Below the pieces are notes generated by a model, which was given only the letters and a program-made list of their open reading frames with translations, was not told where the DNA came from and did not search any database. Made by a program: the position numbers and the translations under genes. Shown one piece after another: positions 33,103-40,031 of a stretch of DNA of 64,000 bases. The stretch is from Paenibacillus_AR sp051594765 (GTDB taxonomy: Bacteria; Bacillota; Bacilli; Paenibacillales; NBRC-103111), in assembly GCF_051594765.1 (NCBI RefSeq), contig NZ_JBPPGJ010000004.1, positions 124,001 to 188,000 of the forward strand, written 5' to 3'. Numbering within the stretch: position 1 is the first letter of the stretch; every line of letters starts with the position of its first letter.

Positions 33103-33128
33103 TAACCCGAATGGAGCGGAGGTAACCC

Positions 33129-33905
33129 ATGGATTTACGCCTCAAGTTTGATGAAGATGTGGTCAATTATGAGAACATGCGCCCCACGTATGTCCAAGAG
33201 CTCTTCCAGGATGTGATTCGGTTCTCCAGCTTGAATCCTCTTGCGGAAGCACTGGAAATCGGCATTGGGACAGGCCAAGCCACCCTACCTTTTTTGAAAA
33301 CCGGGTGCCAGGTGACGGCCATTGAGCTTGGCGAGTCGATGGCCCGTTACTCCGCTGCCAAATTCTCGGACTTTCCGAACTTTCAAGTGATCAACCAGGA
33401 TTTTGAAGGTGTGCCGCTCGAGCCCGGTCGATACGATCTGATCTATTCGGCAACCGCTTTTCATTGGATCCCACAGGACATCGGCTATCCGAAGGCTTAT
33501 CAGCTCTTGAAGAGCGGGGGAACGTTAGCCCTCTTTTGGAACCGTCCGTTTCCAGCTCGGGAAGATGATCTTCATGCGGCCATCCAGAACGTTTATGAGC
33601 GCTATTCCCCTAAGCTCCACAAGCCGGGCTCCACACACAAGCACAACGAAGACAACTGTAAGAATCTGGTCCGTACCATCGAGCAATACGGTTATAGGGA
33701 CGCAAGCTATAAGCTGTATCATACGGCAAGGACTTTTGATGCGAACCGCTACATCTCCCTGCTGAATACCTATTCCGACCATCGGGCCTTGCCGGATGAG
33801 CAGCGAGTACTTCTGGAACAAGGCCTGGAGGAAGCCATCCGCCAACACGGCGGACAGATTCGGGTGCAGGATACGATCGAATTATATCTGGCGCGAAAGC
33901 CCTGA
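33129..33905 (+). CDS. Class I SAM-dependent methyltransferase
   Basis: 258 residues. The SAM-binding motif I is ALEIGIGTGQATLPFL (residues about 39-54), followed by the acidic post-I strand VTAIELGESMAR and YDLIYSATAFHWI, a motif common in methyltransferases of the UbiE/Tam-like superfamily. The substrate is unknown. GGAGG lies 6 nt before ATG 33129. Its upstream region overlaps the solute-binding-protein remnant on the opposite strand. It is monocistronic. Confidence 0.88.
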   Translation: MDLRLKFDEDVVNYENMRPTYVQELFQDVIRFSSLNPLAEALEIGIGTGQATLPFLKTGCQVTAIELGESMARYSAAKFSDFPNFQVINQDFEGVPLEPGRYDLIYSATAFHWIPQDIGYPKAYQLLKSGGTLALFWNRPFPAREDDLHAAIQNVYERYSPKLHKPGSTHKHNEDNCKNLVRTIEQYGYRDASYKLYHTARTFDANRYISLLNTYSDHRALPDEQRVLLEQGLEEAIRQHGGQIRVQDTIELYLARKP

Positions 33906-33910
33906 CGCAA

Positions 33911-33941
33911 AGACGGACAGTCCAGAAGGACTGTCCGTCTT
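33911..33941. terminator. Bidirectional terminator
   Basis: AGACGGACAGTCC (33911-33923) pairs perfectly with GGACTGTCCGTCT (33928-33940) across a 4-nt AGAA loop, between convergent genes. Confidence 0.8.
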
Positions 33942-33952
33942 ACTACTCGAGC

Positions 33953-35026
33953 CTATTGAATCTGAATCGCCATCTCCTGCGCCTTCAGGCACAGCTCGGC
34001 CGCCTTGAAGGCATGCTCCTGCGTCATGGCGTTCTCCGTCCGGTTCAGGCAGTCAAGGATCAGCTGCCCGAAGAAGGGATAGCCCACTTGCCCCTTCACC
34101 TTGAAGTGGTATTCGCCCTGCTGGTTCACCAGGTACACCTGGTCGCCTTCCTTCTCCCGCGCCACATCCGTGTACTTGCGGATCTCGATGTAGCCGTCGG
34201 TGCCCAGGATCAGGGTCCGGCCGTCGCCCCAGGTGCTCAAGCCGTCCGGCGTGAACCAGTCCACGCGGAAATATTGGGTCGCCCCATTATCTCCCACCAG
34301 CGTCGCGTCGCCGAAATCCTCCAGCTCCGGATATTCCGGATGGTTGTAATTGGCCACCTTGCTGTGCAGCACCTTCGCGTCCTTGCAGCCCGCATAATAG
34401 AGGAACTGCTCGATCTGGTGGCTGCCGATGTCGCCCAGGATGCCGCAGTACTTCTCCTTCTGGAAGAACCACTCCGGACGGGACGGCGCATTCAGACGGT
34501 GCGGACCGAAGCCCACCACCTGCAGCACCCGGCCGATGGCACCCTGATGGACCAGCTGGCCGGCGTACATGGCCGATTCCACATGGAGTCGCTCACTGTA
34601 ATACACCATATACTTGCGCCCGGTCTCCTGCACCTTGCGGCGGGCGGATTCCAGCTGCTCCAGCGTGGTGAACGGAGCCTTGTCCGTGAAGTAGTCCTTC
34701 CCGGCGTCCATCACACGCAGGCCCAGAGCACAGCGGTCGGAGGGAATGGCGGCAGAGGCCACCAGCTTCACCTCCGGATCGGCAAGCACCTGCTCCTCCG
34801 AATCGGCGATTCTGACCTGCGGATACTTCTCTGCAAAAGCCTCGGCCTTGCTCCGGTCGGGGTCGTAAACCCACTTCAGGGTCGCCCCCGCCTCGATCAG
34901 ACCGTTGGTTTGCCCGTAGATATGGCCGTGGTCCAGCGCCACAGCCGCAAAAATAAACTCTCCCGGACCCACCACCGGGTTCGGTTTGCCCTGCGGGGCA
35001 TAGTTCATTCCGTCACTTACTTGCAT
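33953..35026 (-). CDS. Gfo/Idh/MocA family oxidoreductase
   Basis: 357 residues. The Rossmann opening is less canonical (EFIFAAVALDHGHIYGQTNG), but the rest is typical. It has a DKAPFTTLEQLESARR segment at the EKP position, in which Lys is retained, and ILGDIGSHQIEQFLYYAG as the second-domain signature. The C-terminus reads TLILGTDGYIEIRKY. It oxidises an unknown sugar or glycoside-related substrate. AGGAGG lies 8 nt before ATG 35026. It is divergent from an AraC gene at 35220, so the two probably form a regulator/target pair. Confidence 0.87.
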   Translation of the reverse strand: MQVSDGMNYAPQGKPNPVVGPGEFIFAAVALDHGHIYGQTNGLIEAGATLKWVYDPDRSKAEAFAEKYPQVRIADSEEQVLADPEVKLVASAAIPSDRCALGLRVMDAGKDYFTDKAPFTTLEQLESARRKVQETGRKYMVYYSERLHVESAMYAGQLVHQGAIGRVLQVVGFGPHRLNAPSRPEWFFQKEKYCGILGDIGSHQIEQFLYYAGCKDAKVLHSKVANYNHPEYPELEDFGDATLVGDNGATQYFRVDWFTPDGLSTWGDGRTLILGTDGYIEIRKYTDVAREKEGDQVYLVNQQGEYHFKVKGQVGYPFFGQLILDCLNRTENAMTQEHAFKAAELCLKAQEMAIQIQ

Positions 35027-35161
35027 TCAGGCAGCCTCCTTCTATGCAATGCAATCGCTTTATTTCTCCTCTCCACCATACCGCGATTCCCGCGCGCCCG
35101 CCATAGCCGGAATTAAGAATCATTTATCCAATCCTAAGACCTTTCAGGTAAATCGGCGCCG

Positions 35162-35170
35162 TGCTAGAAT
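35162..35170 (+). promoter_or_regulatory. Extended -10 promoter of the AraC gene
   Basis: TGCTAGAAT fits an extended -10 (TGnTAnAAT) with no good -35, about 43 nt before the ATG at 35220. The divergent region 35027-35219 shows no obvious operator. Confidence 0.45.
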
Positions 35171-35219
35171 GGAGGTACCGGAACAATACGGCCACACCGC
35201 ACCCGAAGGAGCGACTCCC

Positions 35220-36056
35220 ATGAAGCCCCCCGTCCCCTCCCGGAACACCACCGCCAATCTTCTGGAGAATCTCAAAGTCACCGTCTCGGGCACCATGCTG
35301 AAGTCCAACCTGTCCGATTGGATCCGCACCGATGAGGTTCCCCGGTACAACCGGATGTACTTCTTCACCTCCGGCGCGGGAACCATTCAGCTGAACGGCC
35401 GCACCTACGAGCCGAAGCCCAACCAGCTGTTCATCCTGCCCGCCGGCACCGTGCAGACCTTCACCACCCGGACGGACGATCCCTATATCCGGTATTACTG
35501 CGACTTCTACGCCACGGTCGGAGAATGGCCGCTGCTGCAGGCCGCCGACCAGGCGTTCTGGGCCCAGGTCCGGGACCCCGAGGATGTGCGGCGGACCTTC
35601 GAGGAGCTGACCCTCCACTTTCGGCGCGCGTCCCCCGCGTCCTACCTCCGTACCCAGGCGGCGCTCATCCGGCTCATCTCCATCTGCATGGAGGACGGCG
35701 GGTACGGCAATTTCCTTGAATCCCTCCTGGTTACGCCGGAGCAGCACAAGCTGACGTTAACGCTGAATCATATCCAGAACCGGCTGGCGGAGCCTCTGAC
35801 GGTGGACGGTCTGGCGGAGCTGGTCCACTTCCACCCCAACTACTTCATCGCCTTCTTCAAAAAGCACATGGGCATCTCGCCCATGCAGTTCGTTCAGCGA
35901 CAGCGCCTGGAGGAGGCCAAGCGGCTCCTGGGCTCCACCGAGCTGCCCGTGTCCGAGATCGCGGCCGCCGTCGGCATGGACTTCATGAACTTCTCCAAGC
36001 AGTTCAAGCGCGCCATCGGCCTCTCCCCCAGCGTCTACCGCAGCTCGGCACGTTAA
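35220..36056 (+). CDS. AraC family transcriptional regulator
   Basis: About 278 residues. The N-terminal cupin-like sensor has TSGAGTIQLNGRTYEPKPNQ and LFILPAGTVQTF. The C-terminal AraC domain has DGLAELVHFHPNYFIAFFKK and EIAAAVGMDFMNFSKQFKRA followed by GLSPSVYRSS. ATG 35220 has AAGGAG 8 nt upstream; the frame open from 35049 lacks an SD and runs through the promoter. It likely controls the divergent dehydrogenase gene. Confidence 0.88.
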   Translation: MKPPVPSRNTTANLLENLKVTVSGTMLKSNLSDWIRTDEVPRYNRMYFFTSGAGTIQLNGRTYEPKPNQLFILPAGTVQTFTTRTDDPYIRYYCDFYATVGEWPLLQAADQAFWAQVRDPEDVRRTFEELTLHFRRASPASYLRTQAALIRLISICMEDGGYGNFLESLLVTPEQHKLTLTLNHIQNRLAEPLTVDGLAELVHFHPNYFIAFFKKHMGISPMQFVQRQRLEEAKRLLGSTELPVSEIAAAVGMDFMNFSKQFKRAIGLSPSVYRSSAR

Positions 36057-36075
36057 GGGCGGGTACAACGAACAA

Positions 36076-36098
36076 GCCCGGATCACCAGGATCCGGGC
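36076..36098. terminator. Hairpin between AraC and TPR genes
   Basis: GCCCGGATC (36076-36084) pairs with GATCCGGGC (36090-36098). U-tracts are weak on both sides. Confidence 0.5.
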
Positions 36099-36107
36099 CT
36101 GCCTATT

Positions 36108-36980
36108 CTAGGATCCCCTTCGCCTCCACCCGAACACGCGAACGTGAACGATGGCCTTCGTGGACCAGTGGGTGACGACATAGAGCACCAGGAACAGCAG
36201 AATAAGCGGCTTGAACAGCAGCCAGACGAAGAACCAGCCGACGAAGATCTGCCAGGTCCTCAACCGCCGCAGCATCTTGGACGGCCAGAGGAAGAACCGG
36301 TAGATCCGGCTGCTATTCTGCAGCGCCTCCAGATATTCGTCCTGAACCTGCTTATCCTCCGGATTCAGCCGTACCGCCGACCGCATGTATGCCTCCTGCT
36401 GGTCGTAATCTCCCCTCCGGCAGGCCGCCCATGCCAGGTACAGGAGCACCTGGGGGTTCTCCGCATCATACCGGACCGCCTGCCGGTCCAGCCGGCGGGA
36501 TTCCGCCATGTCCCCCAGAAGCGATTCGATATAGCTCAGCGTCGCCAGATATTCCGGCGTTTCCGGCGCCAGCTCCAGAGCCAGCAGAAGCTGCTCCTTG
36601 GCCTCCTTGAATTTTCCCTTCTTATTCAACCGGTTTGCCAGTAAGTAATAATAGTCCGATTCGTACGGATCGATGCGCAGCGCTTCCTGTACCGCTTCCT
36701 GAAACTCCCGCTCCCGGTCCGTCTGGTAATACACGATGACCCGGACGTTCCAGGCCTGTTCATGATCGGGCTCCCGAAGCAGCGCTTCCCTCGCCCAATA
36801 CAGCGCCTTCTCGTATTCTTCCTGCAAGAGATAGATCCGGCCGATCAGCGCCATCAGGTCCGGTTCCTCCGGCTCCTCCGCCAGGAGCTGCTCCGCCTCG
36901 CGCAGAGCTTCCTTGTAGCGTTTCCACTGGATGAGCTGGTAGATCTCTGCGTATGCCCTCTGATTCCTGCGTTGTTCCAC
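36108..36980 (-). CDS. Membrane-anchored tetratricopeptide-repeat protein
   Basis: 290 residues. Residues 1-215 are five to six TPR units (for example YEKALYWAREALLREPDHEQ, FKEAKEQLLLALELAPETPE and YDQQEAYMRSAVRLNPEDKQ), a scaffold for protein-protein contact. Residues about 235-275 form one or two strongly hydrophobic membrane helices (IFVGWFFVWLLFKPLILLFL), and the tail is basic (FGWRRRGS). With no N-terminal signal, the TPR part should face the cytoplasm. The start is GTG 36980, 9 nt after GGGAGGG. It is the last gene of the hflK-hflC-AAA-TPR unit and lies 33 nt after the ATPase, which suggests it docks the soluble ATPase at the membrane. Confidence 0.85.
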   Translation of the reverse strand: MEQRRNQRAYAEIYQLIQWKRYKEALREAEQLLAEEPEEPDLMALIGRIYLLQEEYEKALYWAREALLREPDHEQAWNVRVIVYYQTDREREFQEAVQEALRIDPYESDYYYLLANRLNKKGKFKEAKEQLLLALELAPETPEYLATLSYIESLLGDMAESRRLDRQAVRYDAENPQVLLYLAWAACRRGDYDQQEAYMRSAVRLNPEDKQVQDEYLEALQNSSRIYRFFLWPSKMLRRLRTWQIFVGWFFVWLLFKPLILLFLVLYVVTHWSTKAIVHVRVFGWRRRGS

Positions 36981-37013
36981 TTACGAACGCCCTCCCGAAA
37001 CTCCCGCCGGCTC

Positions 37014-37970
37014 CTACTTGATCCCGTGCTGCTTGATATAGTCGAGAATATTCTGGTAATCCTTGTTCACGTCGCTGAACGTGGCGTAATTGCGGGCCGT
37101 CGCGAACCACTCCAGGGTGGTAGCTTTCCGGGATTTGGCCGCTTTCCGGAGGTCATCCTGGGTGATCGGCTGGATCTCCCCGGTCTCGAAGGTACGCTCC
37201 ATGGCGGACTCCACCGCATCCTTCACCACCTGCTCCAGGTCCGCCCCTGAGAAGAACTTCGTCTCCGCCGCGATCTTGGACAGCTGGAGCGAATCCGCAG
37301 GCTTGCCGGCCAGCTTCAGCTGAAGGATGGTCTGGCGCTCCGGCTCCTCCGGCGGCGGAACGAAGACCATATGGTTGAAGCGTCCCGGCCGCCGGAGTGC
37401 GGAGTCCAGGTACCACGGGGTGTTGGTGGCTCCGATGACGAAGACCTGATCGTTCTGGGCCTGCAGGCCGTCCAGCTCCAGCAGGAGCTGGTTCACCAGC
37501 ATCCGGTCGTGGTGCTGGCGCATGTGATGACGGCTTCCCCCCATGGCGTCCAGCTCGTCGATGAAGATGATGCAGGGCTTGTTGGCCCGGGCCTGCTCGA
37601 AGATATCGTGCAGATTATGCTCGCTTTGTCCCACATACATGGACAGAATTGCTTGGAGCTCGATATGGACGAAGTTCGCTTCGATCTCGCCGGCAACCGC
37701 CCGGGCGAGGAAGGTTTTGCCGCAGCCCGGCGGTCCGAACAGAAGCAGGCTTCCCCCCGCTTCCTTGCCGTACGCCTTGAACACCTCCGGCTGCTTCAAG
37801 GGGAGGATGAAGTTCATCCGGATCTTCTTCTTCACTTCCTCCAATCCCCCGACATCCGCGAAGGTTTCCTGCGGCCGTTCCGTCTCGATCATCGCTTGAT
37901 CGTCCTTGCTGAATTGAATGAGCTTCAGATTTTTGCGGCGTCGCTCCGCCAGCTCGTCATGGTCGGACAT
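37014..37970 (-). CDS. Stand-alone AAA+ ATPase (FtsH/Cdc48-like module)
   Basis: 318 residues with one AAA+ domain. Visible are FADVGGLEEVKKKIR, Walker A LLFGPPGCGKTFLARAVAGE, a pore-loop-like SMYVGQSEHNL, Walker B CIIFIDELDAM, sensor 1 VFVIGATNTPWYLDSALR and the arginine fingers RRPGRF. The C-terminal lid has FFSGADLEQVVKDAV and a tail with TTLEWFATARNYATFSD. The sequence is closest in style to the FtsH/Cdc48/Vps4 clade. There is no protease HExxH domain and no membrane segment, so it can only remodel substrates. AAAGGAG lies 8 nt before ATG 37970. It follows hflC by 65 nt in the same orientation. Confidence 0.87.
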   Translation of the reverse strand: MSDHDELAERRRKNLKLIQFSKDDQAMIETERPQETFADVGGLEEVKKKIRMNFILPLKQPEVFKAYGKEAGGSLLLFGPPGCGKTFLARAVAGEIEANFVHIELQAILSMYVGQSEHNLHDIFEQARANKPCIIFIDELDAMGGSRHHMRQHHDRMLVNQLLLELDGLQAQNDQVFVIGATNTPWYLDSALRRPGRFNHMVFVPPPEEPERQTILQLKLAGKPADSLQLSKIAAETKFFSGADLEQVVKDAVESAMERTFETGEIQPITQDDLRKAAKSRKATTLEWFATARNYATFSDVNKDYQNILDYIKQHGIK

Positions 37971-38035
37971 GCTCTCTCTCCTTTGGACCGGTCTCTATGT
38001 CAAGTGTACCATGAGTTTAGAATATTACCAGATGT

Positions 38036-38899
38036 TTACTTCCCGAGCAGAATTTCCGTATAGGGGGAATTCACCGGCAGCATGATGACCGGCTCGCCTT
38101 GGAAGGTGGTCACGTAGCTCTCCAGGGTGCGGTACAGCTTATAGAATTCCGCATCCTTGCCATACGCCTCATTATAGATCCGCGCCGCTTCCTGCTCGCC
38201 CTCGGCGATGATCTTCTTGGAGTCGGCCTCCGCCTGGGCGATGAGCTCCTGGGCCTGCCGGTCCGCGTTGGAGGTGATCTTGCGGGATTCCTCATCCCCC
38301 TCGGAGAGGTAGCCCGCTGCGATGGAGCGACGGTCCGAGATCATCCGGTTATAGACGCTCTGCTTGTTCTCCTCCGGCAGGTCCGTGCGCTTGATGCGGA
38401 CGTCGATGACCTCTACGCCGTAGCCCTGACGCTGTACGATATCCGACACCTCCTTGGTGACCTCATCGTTTAGGTCTCCCCGGCTGGAATTCTCGCTGAT
38501 GATGCTGCCGTAATCGATCTCGGAGAGCTTGCGCCGCACCGCGTTGTAGACCGCGTCGCCGATCCGGCTCTCGGCGGCCGAGACGGTCCGCAGAGACCTC
38601 AGGAACGCCTGCGGGTCATTGATCCGCCACACGGTGTAATTGTCCACCTTGATGGGCTTTTTGTCGCGGGTGATGATGGTGGATTCCGGCGTGTCGCTGA
38701 TCTTCTGGTACTTGGGCAGGGACGACACCGTCTCGATGAACGGCACCTTGAGCTTGATGCCTGGGTTCGAGTGAATCCGCACGGCTTCGCCGAACTTGAA
38801 CACCACCTTATACTCGCCCTCCCGCACGATGAAGAGCGATCCGGCAAGCAGGATGATCGCGGCTACGGCCGTTACGCCGGTTATGATCCATTTTTTCAT
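38036..38899 (-). CDS. hflC: HflC-like SPFH/prohibitin-domain protein
   Basis: 287 residues. One N-terminal membrane helix (WIITGVTAVAAIILLAGSLF) is followed by a band-7/SPFH domain beginning VREGEYKVVFKFGEAV and LKVPFIETVSSLPKY. A long Ala/Glu/Arg-rich helical region follows (AQELIAQAEADSKKIIAEGE). In proteobacteria HflC and HflK form a large membrane cage around the AAA protease FtsH. The ATG at 38899 overlaps the hflK stop by 4 nt (ATGA). HflKC pairs are uncommon in Bacilli, to my knowledge. Confidence 0.9.
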   Translation of the reverse strand: MKKWIITGVTAVAAIILLAGSLFIVREGEYKVVFKFGEAVRIHSNPGIKLKVPFIETVSSLPKYQKISDTPESTIITRDKKPIKVDNYTVWRINDPQAFLRSLRTVSAAESRIGDAVYNAVRRKLSEIDYGSIISENSSRGDLNDEVTKEVSDIVQRQGYGVEVIDVRIKRTDLPEENKQSVYNRMISDRRSIAAGYLSEGDEESRKITSNADRQAQELIAQAEADSKKIIAEGEQEAARIYNEAYGKDAEFYKLYRTLESYVTTFQGEPVIMLPVNSPYTEILLGK

Positions 38900-39897
38900 T
38901 TAGCCGTCCCTCCCGTTGTGCCGGATTTGGTCAACAGCTCGTTCAGCGGCAAGTATTTCACCGTATCCCCCGAGCCGTCGGTCACGATGACCTTGGAATG
39001 GGGCAGGATCTTCTCCAGCGTCTCCAGCGTCAGCCGGCTCTTCGTTACGCCGGGGCTCTTCACGTATTCGTTGTAGACGGCGTTAAACTTGGCCACGTCC
39101 CCCTGGGCGTTCAGAATCCGTGATTTCTTCGTCCCTTCGGCCTTCTCGATCAGAGCCTGAGCCTCACCGCGCGCCTTGGGCAGACGGTCGTTCACGTATT
39201 TCTGGGCTTCGTTGATCTTCGTATTCTTCTCTTCCCTTGCATTCGTCACATCCTTAAAAGCCGTCTGAACCTGCCCCTCGGGCGGCTCAATATCCTGGAA
39301 TTTCAAGTCGATGATCTGGATCCCCGTACGGTAATGGGTCTGCAGCTCCTCGAGCTTGGCCTTGACCTCCGTCTGGATGATGGTCTTGCCGTCCGTGATG
39401 GCATAATCCAGCTTCGTAGACCCGATGACCGACCGGATGGCGGACACCGCCGCATTGCGGAGGAACAGCTCCGGATCCTCGATATTGAACAAGTAATCGC
39501 GGAGATCCGCCACCTTCCATTCGACCACCGCATCGGCGGAGACGATATTTTCATCCCCCGTGATCATCAGCGCCTCTTCAGGCATCGGAGTGGTCTGGCC
39601 GTCCTTCTCCCTGTAGCCGATGTGGATCTTCTGGGTCAGGTTGGCGGGTACGGTCTTCACCTGCTGGATCGGATACGGCAGCTTGAAGTGCAGACCGGGC
39701 TTCTCCTGCGTGGCCGTGTATTGCCCGAAGGTCAGGATGGCCGCCTGCTCCTGCTCCTGCACCGTATAGAACGTACTGAAGCCGAAGCCCAGCACCAGCG
39801 CTCCCGCCGCCCCGATCGCGAGCTTCTTCCCCCAACCAGCAGGCATCTGCGGAGGTCTGACCGGCCGGTCCGTCTTCCCACCCGGGAATACGTCCAT
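38896..39897 (-). CDS. hflK: HflK-like SPFH/prohibitin-domain protein
   Basis: 333 residues with a Pro/Arg-rich cytoplasmic N-terminus (DVFPGGKTDRPVRPP), one membrane helix (LAIGAAGALVLGFGFSTFYT) and an SPFH domain (QEQAAILTFGQYTATQEKPG, LHFKLPYPIQQVKTV). A helical segment with ERKL-like heptads ends in YVNDRLPKARGEAQALIEKA. ATG 39897 has an AGGGGAG SD; the open frame extends 141 codons further but crosses the divergent promoter and start of the TPM gene, so I reject it. It is the first gene of the four-gene unit and is coupled to hflC. Confidence 0.9.
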   Translation of the reverse strand: MDVFPGGKTDRPVRPPQMPAGWGKKLAIGAAGALVLGFGFSTFYTVQEQEQAAILTFGQYTATQEKPGLHFKLPYPIQQVKTVPANLTQKIHIGYREKDGQTTPMPEEALMITGDENIVSADAVVEWKVADLRDYLFNIEDPELFLRNAAVSAIRSVIGSTKLDYAITDGKTIIQTEVKAKLEELQTHYRTGIQIIDLKFQDIEPPEGQVQTAFKDVTNAREEKNTKINEAQKYVNDRLPKARGEAQALIEKAEGTKKSRILNAQGDVAKFNAVYNEYVKSPGVTKSRLTLETLEKILPHSKVIVTDGSGDTVKYLPLNELLTKSGTTGGTAK

Positions 39898-39971
39898 AAT
39901 CCCACTCTCCCCTCTCTGATACGGTTTCCCGTTGCCTGTAGTACGAAGAGATGGGGTGTCCCGTTTCATCC

Positions 39972-40001
39972 TTGCGCGATTTTCAGCCGCTGTGGTAGGA
40001 T
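39972..40001 (+). promoter_or_regulatory. Possible promoter of the TPM-domain gene
   Basis: TTGCGC, an 18-nt spacer and TAGGAT lie about 30 nt before the ATG at 40032, inside the 134-bp region shared with hflK. Confidence 0.4.
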
Positions 40002-40031
40002 GCGGAGAAGAGGAAGAGCGGAGGTTGGCAA

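Noticed and set aside
33956..35116. 386-codon open frame on the plus strand
   Set aside because: Antisense shadow of the Gfo/Idh/MocA gene; no recognisable domain.
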